In this document: in pieces, positions 48,776-58,015 of the stretch | Layout of the letters: each line of letters begins with the position of its first letter | Position numbering within the stretch: position 1 is the stretch's first letter | Origin: Gnetum montanum | Lineage: Eukaryota; Streptophyta; Gnetopsida; Gnetales; Gnetaceae | Assembly: GCA_015680685.1 (NCBI GenBank) | Contig: MNCI01007580.1 | Coordinates: 791,314 to 855,313, forward strand | Length of the DNA stretch: 64,000 nt | Reading direction: 5' to 3' | Notes under the pieces: model-generated | Databases searched by the model: none | Seen by the model: only the letters and a program-made list of their open reading frames with translations | Told to the model about the DNA's origin: nothing | Program-made: the position numbers and the translations under genes

Positions 48776-49740
48776 TGGTCTAACTAATTCAACATAGACA
48801 GGGATAAATCATCTAACAAAATTAATCTTACCAAAGAAAGCCCTTAGATCAGTCTTGGATAAATGGTAAGGTACTTCTAAAATTGCATTTACCCAGTCAG
48901 GATCAATCGCAATCCCCTCCTTGGTCACTATATGACCAAGAAATTTACCACTTTGAACACCAAATATGGATTTCTTTACATTCAAGGTGATGCCAAATTG
49001 TCTACATCTCATAAAAAAATTTCTAAGGTCTCTAAGGTGCATACCTTGATCTTTAGAGAAAACAGTTAAGTCATCAAGATAGACAATAATACACTTTCTA
49101 ATTAGCCCCTCAAAAGTTTTTTCCATAGCTCTTTGGAAGATAGAGCCAGCATTTATGAGGCCAAATGACATTTTAGCTAATTCAAAGGTTCCCCACTTTG
49201 TTGTAAAAGCTGTCTTGTATTGGTCCTTCTTATTCACTAAAAATTGGTTATATCCTAAATACCNTAAGGAATGGATAATTATCCTTGATGCAAGAAGTAT
49301 TAAGGNACATAATAAGGAATGGATAATTATCCTTGATGCAAGAAGTATTAAGGTTACAAAAATCAATACATAGCCTTAACTCACTAGTTCATTTCCTAAC
49401 GGGTACTAAGTTTGAGTTCCAACAGGAGTGTCTTACTGGATAAATTATTTTGGATTCTAGGAGTTTATCAATTTATGCTTTCATAAGGGCTTCAATCTTT
49501 GGATTCACAGGTCTAAGCTTTTTCTTGAATGGTTTTGTTTCTAGCCTAAGGGGAATGGTATGTGTCATAACTAGTGGATTAAAAGTCCTAAGGTCCTCGT
49601 AAGTCCAAGCTAGAACATCATTAAATTCATGTAATAGGTCAACGAGGCTTTGTCTTTCATCTGGATGTAAACAGGCTCCTATTTTAATAAGGTATTGTTT
49701 TCCTCCCTTTTGAATCTGAATTGTTTTAGTCTGAGCTAAC
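48776..49740 (-). pseudogene. Tat-type reverse transcriptase
   Basis: Frame order: LHEFNDVLAWTYEDLRTFNP, IPLRLETKPFKKKLRPVNP, a TAA, IDKLLESKIIYPV, WNSNLVPVRK, a TGA, ELRLCIDFCNLN, GYNQFLVNKKDQYKTAF, MSFGLINAGSIFQRAME, catalytic VYLDDLTVF (49,081-49,070), GKFLGHIVTKEGI and DLRAFFGKINFVR. The AWTYEDLR region is typical of the Tat side of Ty3/gypsy. Duplicated bases around the Ns at 49,264 and 49,306 are assembly joins. Inactive. Confidence 0.85.
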
Positions 49741-49745
49741 GTTTG

Positions 49746-50822
49746 TCAATTAGTGTTTTTAGATAAATCCAGGGCCTTGGTGTGTAGATCATCAAATAAA
49801 GCTTCCCTAACTATGATTTTAGGAGATATCTTGTTCAAGAACACAACATCCTTGGATGTATCTCCTTGATCACTAAATTCTCCTTCAGAAAATAGGAATT
49901 TACAAATATGGTCATCGTCGTCAAACACTTGAAAAGAAGAGATATTATTAGGGATAGAATAGGACTTCACCTTTTCGATAATGATTTCTAAATCCCAAGT
50001 ATTATGCTTAAAAGGGACATCCAAAGTAGTAGCCATTTGGGCTAATGCATTGGGAATATAATTTTCTTCCCTAGGTACATGTTCATTGGTTACACATTTA
50101 AATTCTTTAATGAGTTCAAGAATGTAAGCTTTGTATGCTTTCATGGTGGTGTCTGTATCGTCAAAGATACCATTGGCTTGATTCACTATTAGTTGGAAGT
50201 TGCTATAGATCTTAAGTCTGGACAAATAATAGTATTTAGCTAGTTTAATCCCATGAATTGGTGCTTCATACTCAACCATGTTGTTGGTCATTGGTTGAGT
50301 GAAATTTATAGCTTTAAGAATAGGAGCTTCTCCAGGAGGTATAAGCATTATTCCAGCTCCACATCCTTTCTTGGAAGAAGCACCATCCACTCTTAGTATC
50401 CAAGTATTCAAGTTCGTGAAATCTGAAAAATTAGCTCTTAGATTGAGGTAATAGTTATCATAATCAAATTTTGGTCTATCTTCTAATATTTCATTAGTTA
50501 GAATCTCACTTATGTCTTTATCATTTCCTAGTGGTGGTGGGTCCTCCAAAAGAAAGGTTTTTCCATCATGTTGGTGATATGGCAAAGTATCTTCATACAC
50601 CTTCTCGCATTCCCTAAAAGCTTGGTAATATTGAGTGGAATATGTGTATGCAAAAGGGTTTATGCATGTAGCCTCATCTATATAATCATTTAAGAAATAT
50701 TCGCCAAGTCCTAGTCTGACCACTCCAATGAAATGATTGTTGTTTTGATTTGGTTGAGATGTAGTTTGTTGATCGAAAGTCGTTACCACTTGCTTATAAA
50801 AGGGTTCCCTAGGTATAATCAT
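49746..50822 (-). CDS. Tat-type second (plant/archaeal-like) RNase H region
   Basis: An open frame of 358 codons with no internal stop. Residues about 1-140 form a linker (FLNDYIDEATCINPFAY, LEDPPPLGNDKDISE). Residues about 143-270 match the additional RNase H of Tat elements: VDGASSKKGCGAGIMLIPPG, TNNMVEYEAPIHGIKLAKYY, IYSNFQLIVNQ, VPREENYIPNALAQMA. The first Asp and the Glu of the active site are present. The Asp of IYSD is Asn, so activity is doubtful. It follows protease directly and precedes RT, whereas I expect it after the first RNase H. It is the longest open coding stretch of this element. Confidence 0.75.
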   Translation of the reverse strand: MIIPREPFYKQVVTTFDQQTTSQPNQNNNHFIGVVRLGLGEYFLNDYIDEATCINPFAYTYSTQYYQAFRECEKVYEDTLPYHQHDGKTFLLEDPPPLGNDKDISEILTNEILEDRPKFDYDNYYLNLRANFSDFTNLNTWILRVDGASSKKGCGAGIMLIPPGEAPILKAINFTQPMTNNMVEYEAPIHGIKLAKYYYLSRLKIYSNFQLIVNQANGIFDDTDTTMKAYKAYILELIKEFKCVTNEHVPREENYIPNALAQMATTLDVPFKHNTWDLEIIIEKVKSYSIPNNISSFQVFDDDDHICKFLFSEGEFSDQGDTSKDVVFLNKISPKIIVREALFDDLHTKALDLSKNTN

Positions 50823-51354
50823 ATACTTAGATTCTTCTTGATAGGGATCAATAATTCCAAGAAATATAACATAAAGAAGCCCCCAAACTTAGCTCCAAAA
50901 TTCCTAGATAAGAGCACACCATACGTGGGTGTCATGTCAACTACTAGGATATCCGTATAACATGTAAATGTGGGGTATTGCTTAAGTTGTACCTTTGCTC
51001 CTTTTAATAAGCCTACCATAGGTACATTAGATCCATCGAGTTGAATCATACTTTTTGTTTGTGGTATCATTTGTGCTCCTAAGGCATTACAAATGTTAAG
51101 AGGCATGACACTAACAGTTGCACCAAAATCCATTAAACCAGTATGGACATTCTTTCCTAAAATAATCATAGTTAGGAAAGTGGGGTGATCCTTCTTACTA
51201 GACATGGAATTATTTGCATTTTTTATTGATAATCTGTTAGGACTTTTCGCGAAGTGAACTTGCCTTTCGGGGATTGGGGATTTTTCTCTTTGGGCTTCGA
51301 GTGTATGAACCATATCCTCAATCACCTCTTTTATTTTGTTGAAGTGTAGGACAT
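50819..51354 (-). pseudogene. Tat-type protease region, cut by element B
   Basis: HPTFLTMIILGKNVHTGLMD, then FGATVSVMPLNICNALG (active site DFGA where DTGA is usual; about 51,130), and DILVVDMTPTYGVLLSRNF. The frame is open to the insertion point at 51,354, and upstream codons in the longer ORF (to 51,589) belong to element B's LTR. A frameshift near 50,860 separates it from the next ORF (ATGA overlap). Confidence 0.75.
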
Positions 51355-52110
51355 TGATGAACCACGATATTGGATACCCGATATTGTGGCCTACCTCCTT
51401 TTCTATAAATAAGAGGTGGTGCCCTTGGTTCCGAGAGTGAGAAGTTAGTTCCTTAGCCAAACTCTTGCCATTTTCTCCCTCCAAAGTTAGAATTATTTCT
51501 GCTTGCCCATAGTAGGAGTCATAGAGTGAACGAATATTTATTCGAGCATTGTGTACCTGAGCACACTTTGTATACAAAAATAAAGACAAACTTTATGATA
51601 AACCTTGCAACATATAGAATAGATTAATTAGTGTTAATTATTATTTAATTATTTTGTAGTTAATTAATGATTTCTCTCACCCTACAACTCTCTTAGTTAA
51701 ATACACTCTATATGACTACTTCAAGCATGTGTGTGGTGCTTGGTAACTCAATAACGATTAGCATTTGGTAATCCCAGTAGTGTTGCACTAGTTCAAGATG
51801 TGTACAGCTAGTGGGAATAGATACTGGTGTTAGGAGTACTTAGAACTTAGTTAATGAATAACTAAATTAAATTAGTTACTTAGTTGTTTCTCTCTTCCCT
51901 CCTTATTAGCACAGGATATAAAACACATAAAAGCCATAAAAATCATATTCCTCAAGCTTACTTAACCATACAACCGTGACATACAAGTAAGTTTGGGCCA
52001 TTATTATTCCACATAGGCGCATAGGCACTTAGTCCTTGGAATTCAACCGGATCATGCATGAAAAGCTTGTATTCATATGGTTGAGTGTAGGGGTACCTCG
52101 CCGCTCATCA
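51355..52110 (+). mobile_element. Element B 5' LTR (756 bp)
   Basis: TGATGAACCAC at 51,355 to CGCTCATCA at 52,110. TATAAAT at 51,404-51,410, about 50 bp into U3. Palindrome-like CGATATTG units lie between the edge and TATA. The 3' LTR carries two extra 19-bp segments. Confidence 0.95.
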
Positions 52111-52111
52111 T

Positions 52112-52129
52112 TAGCGCTGTTGTTAGGGA
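52112..52129 (+). other. Primer-binding site, tRNA-Asp-like, element B
   Basis: TAGCGCTGTTGTTAGGGA lies one base after the LTR. Thirteen of 18 bases match the tRNA-Asp complement, and all five changes are C-to-T or G-to-A. Confidence 0.75.
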
Positions 52130-52236
52130 CTTAGTTGTTTGTGCGCTAAGTAGAACTTAGGAAATCATTCACATCGTTGGAACGTTAGGGTTGGTTAAGA
52201 AAAGGTAATAGTACATAGCACACTAAACAAGACAAG

Positions 52237-54143
52237 ATGTCTTCTTCTTCGCACAAAAGCACTTTACCACCTAGGACTAACACAAGAACCAATTGGCGGA
52301 AAAATACACATGACATTGACTCACCAGTTCCTCAACAGTTTCATNCCAATTGGCAGAAAAATACACATGACATTGACTCACCAGTTCCTCAACAGTTTCA
52401 TGTGGTATATGTTCATCTCGATGAATATGTACTCAACTTCACCTTTGTTCTCCACCAAGACGAATAGCTACATTAGCGTGACTTGGAAGGTAACATAGTG
52501 TTACCTCTGGACTATTCAGTCCCAAGTATGCTTCTTCGTGCTCTCACACGAATAGACATGCAAAAATTACACGCAGTGTACATTGCGTAGGATTATGATT
52601 CGAGAGACTATCATCCCACAAAAGTGCAATGTCAAAGGGGCTTGCAACAGGAGAGACACCACAAGTCCTTGAAGGGAAAATGGTCTAAGGATGCCCCACA
52701 TGTTTTAAGTGAAATTGAGGGTGATGAACCTACTTTAGGTAGTCACCCACATAACGGTGTTCCTCCCCTTGAATTTGGCCAAGGGGTTGTGTATTAGAAC
52801 CTTTATTCTACTATCTAGGTGTTGATACCAATGGACACAAAGTATCCGAAAAAGGAACAGGGACCCATGATAAGGGTGGGCATTCAGATTGCAATCGCGA
52901 TCGAGGCAGAGACCACAAAAGAGGAGGTAGTAGACAATGTCATGGGGGCAGTTCTCCTTCTTCTTTTCCTTCATTATCTCCTTCACCCTCTCCGTCCATG
53001 TCCAGACATAGTCATAGAGAAATAGATCATGAGGATAAGGGCAAACAAAGTGGAAGTCACAGATGAGACAACCAAGATAGAGGACAAGGGCACTCTAGGG
53101 AATCATGCCATAAAAGAAGGGAGAGTAGGAAACCACGTAGACACCATAGACGCTATGAATGAGATGATCATGATGAACCCCTACTTAGCATGCAAAGCAT
53201 GCTAGATATAACTGAGGTCGTGAGAGTTCCAACAAGGCACCAAAAAGATAGTTGGATCAAGAGGCTAGACATGAATAACATCCCACGATTTGAAGGGGGG
53301 TATAACGTTGATCCTTAAAATCACTTACAAGCATTTCATGATGCATGTGCCTTACAAAACATAGAAAATGAGTGGCAAAATCTTAATTTGTTCCCATGAA
53401 CACTAATAAAAGAAGCTGAAAGCTGGTACCAATCCGTAGAACTAGAATCCATTCATAGGTGGAGTATGATGTTAGAATTGTTTAACAATAAGTACCAAAT
53501 GTACTCCCAGGTGTCTAACCTACGAAAGCAAATCCAAGGATGGAAACAAGGAAGTCATGAACCCTTGGATGCTACCATGGGCTGCTATTATGCACTCTTA
53601 CATTGTTGTCCTGGCCATGGTTATTTGCAGCAGGATCAACTACGTCATCTCATAGATGGGCTTAGGCATGAAATAAGAAGAACCCTTGGGACTTATGCCC
53701 AAGGAAGGTTATTTGAGCTTAGGTCCCATCAAATTCACATATTTCTAGAGCAAGTAGCTAAGGAAGAAGGTGAGCTACGAAAAAGAGAGAGTGCAAAGGA
53801 ATACAACCAAGATCCTTCCCTTCGAAAGAAGGGGGTAAGATTTTTTGAGGATGAGGAAGAGTCACCACTCGAAGAGATGGTGAATGGGAAAACCTTGCCT
53901 ATCCAAAAGTTAGATCAAAAGTATCGACAAAGGTAGACCAAATGTGGGACTCCCTGGATAGTAGGTTTCAAACTGTGCTTAAAGTAGTAGAGGAGTCTAG
54001 GAAGCAAGGTAGTAATCATGACAAAAGGAAAAAGAGAGAAGTAGAAAATGCACGTAAAAAGGGTAAGGATAAAGTGGCTATTATTGAAGTGGTTGTGGAC
54101 TTAGATACAAATGATGATAGTGGGTGTGAGATTTGTCAATATG
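52237..54143 (+). pseudogene. gag: Element B gag
   Basis: ATG at 52,237 (MSSSSHKSTLPPR), followed by VHLDEYVLNFTFVLHQDE and a stop. An Arg/His/Ser-rich region follows. The core from about 53,240 has RLDMNNIPRFEGGYNVDP, LQAFHDACALQN, SNLRKQIQGWKQGSHEPLD, RRTLGTYAQGRLFELRSHQI and a Glu/Lys coiled coil, open from 53,466 to 53,936. A TAG at 53,934 separates the tail WDSLDSRFQTVLKVVEESRK. It ends with CEICQY, probably the first half of a zinc knuckle, at the N gap. A 40-bp duplication flanks the N at 52,345. Early stops make it a pseudogene. Confidence 0.85.
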
Positions 54144-54408
54144 NNNNNNNNNNNNNNNNNNNNNNNNNNNNNNNNNNNNNNNNNNNNNNNNNNNNNNNNN
54201 NNNNNNNNNNNNNNNNNNNNNNNNNNNNNNNNNNNNNNNNNNNNNNNNNNNNNNNNNNNNNNNNNNNNNNNNNNNNNNNNNNNNNNNNNNNNNNNNNNNN
54301 NNNNNNNNNNNNNNNNNNNNNNNNNNNNNNNNNNNNNNNNNNNNNNNNNNNNNNNNNNNNNNNNNNNNNNNNNNNNNNNNNNNNNNNNNNNNNNNNNNNN
54401 NNNNNNNN
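54144..54408. other. Assembly gap (265 N)
   Basis: Unknown bases inside element B between gag and protease. By comparison with element A it should hold the gag C-terminal end. Confidence 0.99.
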
Positions 54409-55470
54409 ACTATTGGTTCTAACAACCATACAAAGAAAAGATCTTTCTTCAAAACCAACAGTCCAACCAAGCCTTTGCAACCTCAAGTGGCTGAGCCTTT
54501 GGACACCTCTGTATCAACTAAAGCTTCAAAGCCCCCTTTGAATTTAATACCACATTCAATGCATACGGTCATGTTAACACATGCCATTACTGATTGGATC
54601 AAAGCTAGCCACTTTCCTATGAAATTCTCTGATCCTAGGAGTCCTCTAATCTATCTACAAATCACTGGGAATGAGCCATGCAAAGCTCTTTTGGATTTAG
54701 GTTCCTGTGTCAACCTAATATCCCAAGAAATGTATAAGGCCTAGAACCTTACCCCATTGAAAAAGATAATGTCTATTTAGAGTTAGTCGACCAGTCCATC
54801 ACTGTCCCCTTGGGATTAGTGGAGGATATTATTACCATTGTTTGTGGGTGGTCATATCCAGTTGACTTCCTAGTAATCCAAGTGAATAACAGTAAGGGGG
54901 ACTTTCTAATCATAATGGGAATGGCATGGCTAAGCACTATTGATGCGAGCCTAGGAATCCATGATCTTTCCCTAGAAATATCTAAGAAAAACACTTTGGA
55001 AAGATCGAGAGGAAGAAGGTTCCATGCATCGCATACAGTGACATAGGGTGCAATTACGTGCAAAGATCATGGGTTGTGCAAAGTTTAATATTGCCTACAT
55101 GCAATCAGTGTGCAAAAATGATCAACATACAAAGGTGCCTATATGTAGCAACCACAAGACAAGAAGACACCCAGTGGCTGATAGCTAATCAAGAAAGCAG
55201 CTCACTTCTATGCATGGAACTGACTAAGGGCTTGCACTTACATAGATAGCATTGATGCATTAGAGCAAGTCCACCACTAACTTCCCAGTCCTAACTTAGA
55301 AAACATCAACTGGGGGAAGTTGGAAATTCCTAAGACATTCAAACAAGAGCTCCTAGAGCTAAAGCCATTGTCCACCGGTATGGAATACATGTTCCTTAAG
55401 AATGGAAAATTGGTAATCATTAACGTGAGACTTGCTCCTCAACAAAAAGAAATTCTACTCAAAGTAATAA
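54409..55470 (+). pseudogene. Element B protease and PR-RT linker
   Basis: PHSMHTVMLTHAITDWIKAS and LIYLQITGNEPCKALLDLGS, with the DLG active site usual for Athila-type proteases (about 54,690). Then CVNLISQEMYKA and a TAG. The linker (about 55,110-55,250, VATTRQEDTQWLIAN) and KLEIPKTFKQELLELKPL (55,316 onward) match element A. Frames shift at least twice. Confidence 0.75.
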
Positions 55471-55529
55471 ACAAGTGGTCAAAAGCCTTCACCTGGTTAT
55501 ATCTAGAATTAACTAGAATAGATCCTAGG

Positions 55530-56345
55530 ATATGCTAGCACAGGATTTACATTGACACCTCCATGAAACCTCGAAAGCAACCATAGAGGCGATTGAACCC
55601 AAAGTTGAAGAAAGTAGTAAAAAAAGAAATTGAACAGCTTCTAAAGGTTGGGTTCATATACCATATTGCTAATAGCGAATGGGTTAGCCCCTTAGTAATG
55701 GGTGTGTATATATTTTAGGTTGCTAAACATGGCAACATTCAAGGATCACTTTTTGTTGCCATTCGTTGACCAAGTCTTAGACACAATCACAGGGCATCGC
55801 TATTATATTTTTCTAGATGGATATAGCAGATACAACCAAATACAAATAGCCCCAGAAGACCAAGCCAAAACTACGTTCACTAGTCCTTAGGGAATGTTTG
55901 CATATAAAAAAAGGCTATTTGGCCTGTGCAATGCCCCTACCACATTTCAACGCTTTGTTCTAAGCATATTCTAACAGCAAATAGGAAATGATGTGGAAGT
56001 TTTTATGGATGACTTCTCCACTTACGGAGCAAGTTTTTATCAAGCCTTGAATTGGTTAGAGCAAGTACTGAAAAGATGTGTAGAGACTAATCTAAGGTTG
56101 AACTGGCAAAAAAGCCATTTAATGATTCAAGAAGGCGTAGTACTTGGGCATAAAATTTCACATGCAGGGATAGAGGTAGACCCTGAGAAAATCAGGGTCA
56201 TCCAAGGAATTACCCATCAACCAGAAACTGTTAAAGACATTCGGTCATTCCTTGGACACACTAGCTACTATAGGAGGTTCATAAAGAACTTTTCAAAGGT
56301 TGCCAAACCATTGGTAGAGTTAACAAAAAAAGGACGTATCCTTTG
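55530..56345 (+). pseudogene. Element B reverse transcriptase
   Basis: KKEIEQLLKVGFIYHIANSE, then a small deletion and frameshift near 55,700 where VPKKxGxxRVCIDF should be. It continues with FRLLNMATFKDHFLLPFVDQ, DGYSRYNQIQI, a TAG, KRLFGLCNAPTTFQRF, VFMDDFSTYG (Met-Asp-Asp at 56,005-56,013), NLRLNWQKSHLM, GHKISHAGIEVDP and RSFLGHTSYYRRF. A frameshift at about 56,340 leads into RNase H. Confidence 0.88.
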
Positions 56346-56905
56346 AGTGGACCAGGGAATGCGAACTAGCTTTCCAAACTTTGAACCAGAAGTTGGTAGA
56401 AACACCCATTCTACAAGCTCCTGACTGGTCCAAACCATTCCATGTCATGACTGATGCATCCAACTATGCCTTAGGAGCTGTACTTACACAGTTAGATGAT
56501 CAAAAACATCCTTATTACATCCATTGTGCCAATAGAAGTATAGCTGGTGGAAAAATTAACTACACTACTATGGAAAAAGAATTAATGGTTGTAGTGTTTG
56601 CACTAGAAAAATTTAGGCACTATGTATTCGGATACAAAGTATTCATACACACATATCATAGTGCAATCTGGTTCCTCGTGAATAAGCCAATGGTAAGCCC
56701 CCATATTATACAATGGCTGGTAATCCTACAAGAGCTTGATCTAACCATGGTCAATCGTAAAGGCATCAAGAACGTAGTTGCTGATCATTTATCTTGGTTG
56801 CGCTGGGACAACAAAGAGGATGAGTATCCTATTTCCGATCACTTTCCTAATGAGTTCCTCTTTGCCGGTGTAGTGAATGACCAATCACCCATGGAGACAA
56901 ACTAG
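56346..56905 (+). pseudogene. Element B RNase H
   Basis: Open from 56,381: KLVETPILQAPDWSKPFHVM, TDASNYALGAVL (first Asp kept), NYTTMEKELMVVVFALEKFR. HTYHSAIWFLVNKP follows, where the family has D in the TDHSA motif and this copy has Tyr. It ends in NVVADHLSWLRW, the usual RNase H end, then a linker and TAG. Confidence 0.85.
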
Positions 56906-58015
56906 TACAGTAGCATTTTGACCTATCTCCTTATCCAAAAAATACCACAAGACTTAAACCTTAAGAAGAAACAACAATTTCTTTATAGAGCCAAGTACTT
57001 TATGGAAATCAATGGACAACTTTACAAAGTATGTCCTGATGGTTTGGTTCGATGGTGTGTTCCCGATGGAGATCAACTGAGAGTTCTCCAAGATGCTCAT
57101 GAGGGCCCTTGTGGGGGTCACTATGCTGGGAGACGAATGGTTATTAAGATTTTACTTACAGGATATTATTGGCCTACTTTGTTCCAGGACATCCATCAAT
57201 TTGTCCAATCTTGTGAGCACTGTCAATGTGATGGGGGAATGATTGCTAGAATGGAGGGTCTACAACAATGGATTCAACCATTAGAACCCTTTGACATTTG
57301 GGGAATCGATTTCATGGGGCCCATTACACCAATGTCCAATGAAAATGTTTACATTGTAGTTGCCAGAGACTACTTAACAAAATGGACTGAAGCAACTACT
57401 GTTAAAGATTGCACATCATCTACAACTGCCTGATTTGTTCAACAACAAGTCTTCAATAGGTTTGGTGTGCCACGTGCTCTTATCTCTGACAATGGAACAC
57501 ACTTCACAAGTGCAAATTTTTGAAAGCTAATGCAATGCTTAGGGGTTAAGCACAAATTGAAAACACCATACCACCTCCAAGCAAACAGTCAAGCCGAGGT
57601 CACTAACAGGGAGATTACTAAGATAATGACTAGAACTATTAGCAAATATAGGCGAGATTGGAGCACTAAACTGAATGATGCTCTTTGGGCATACTGCTCC
57701 ACGTGGAAACTCCCTATAGGCTACTCTTCCTACGAGTTAGTGTATGGAAAACTTCTAATGCTCCCTATCCAAACTGAGCTCAGTACATTAGCCATGGCAT
57801 GTGACCTCAACATTGACCTCGATCTAGCACAAAAACAAAGGTTGATGACTCTTAACTTGCTAGATGAGAACCGACTAGCTACCCTGTCATCTAATGAGTT
57901 GCATAAGGTATTTAATAAACAACGACATGACCTGAAAATTAGGAGAGTTAAGTACCAACTAGGAGATAAGGTTCTCGACTGGAACCCCACACATGTGTCA
58001 NTGCTACCTCTATAA
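56906..58015 (+). pseudogene. int: Element B integrase
   Basis: HEGPCGGHYAGRRM ... CEHCQCDGG is the HHCC zinc region. The catalytic core keeps all three residues: Asp in WGIDFMGPI (57,308), Asp in LISDNGTHF (57,488) and Glu in QAEVTNRE (57,596), with the second Asp and the Glu spaced D-35-E. TGA stops interrupt at 57,431 and 57,521. The C-terminal part runs open from 57,530 to the single N at 58,001 (DLNIDLDLAQKQRL, YQLGDKVLDWNP). With so few lesions it is the youngest pol in the window. Confidence 0.88.

Noticed and set aside
54081-54744. Long ORFs spanning the N block
   Set aside because: They consist mostly of unknown residues across the 265-base gap. Only the flanking gag and protease parts are real.
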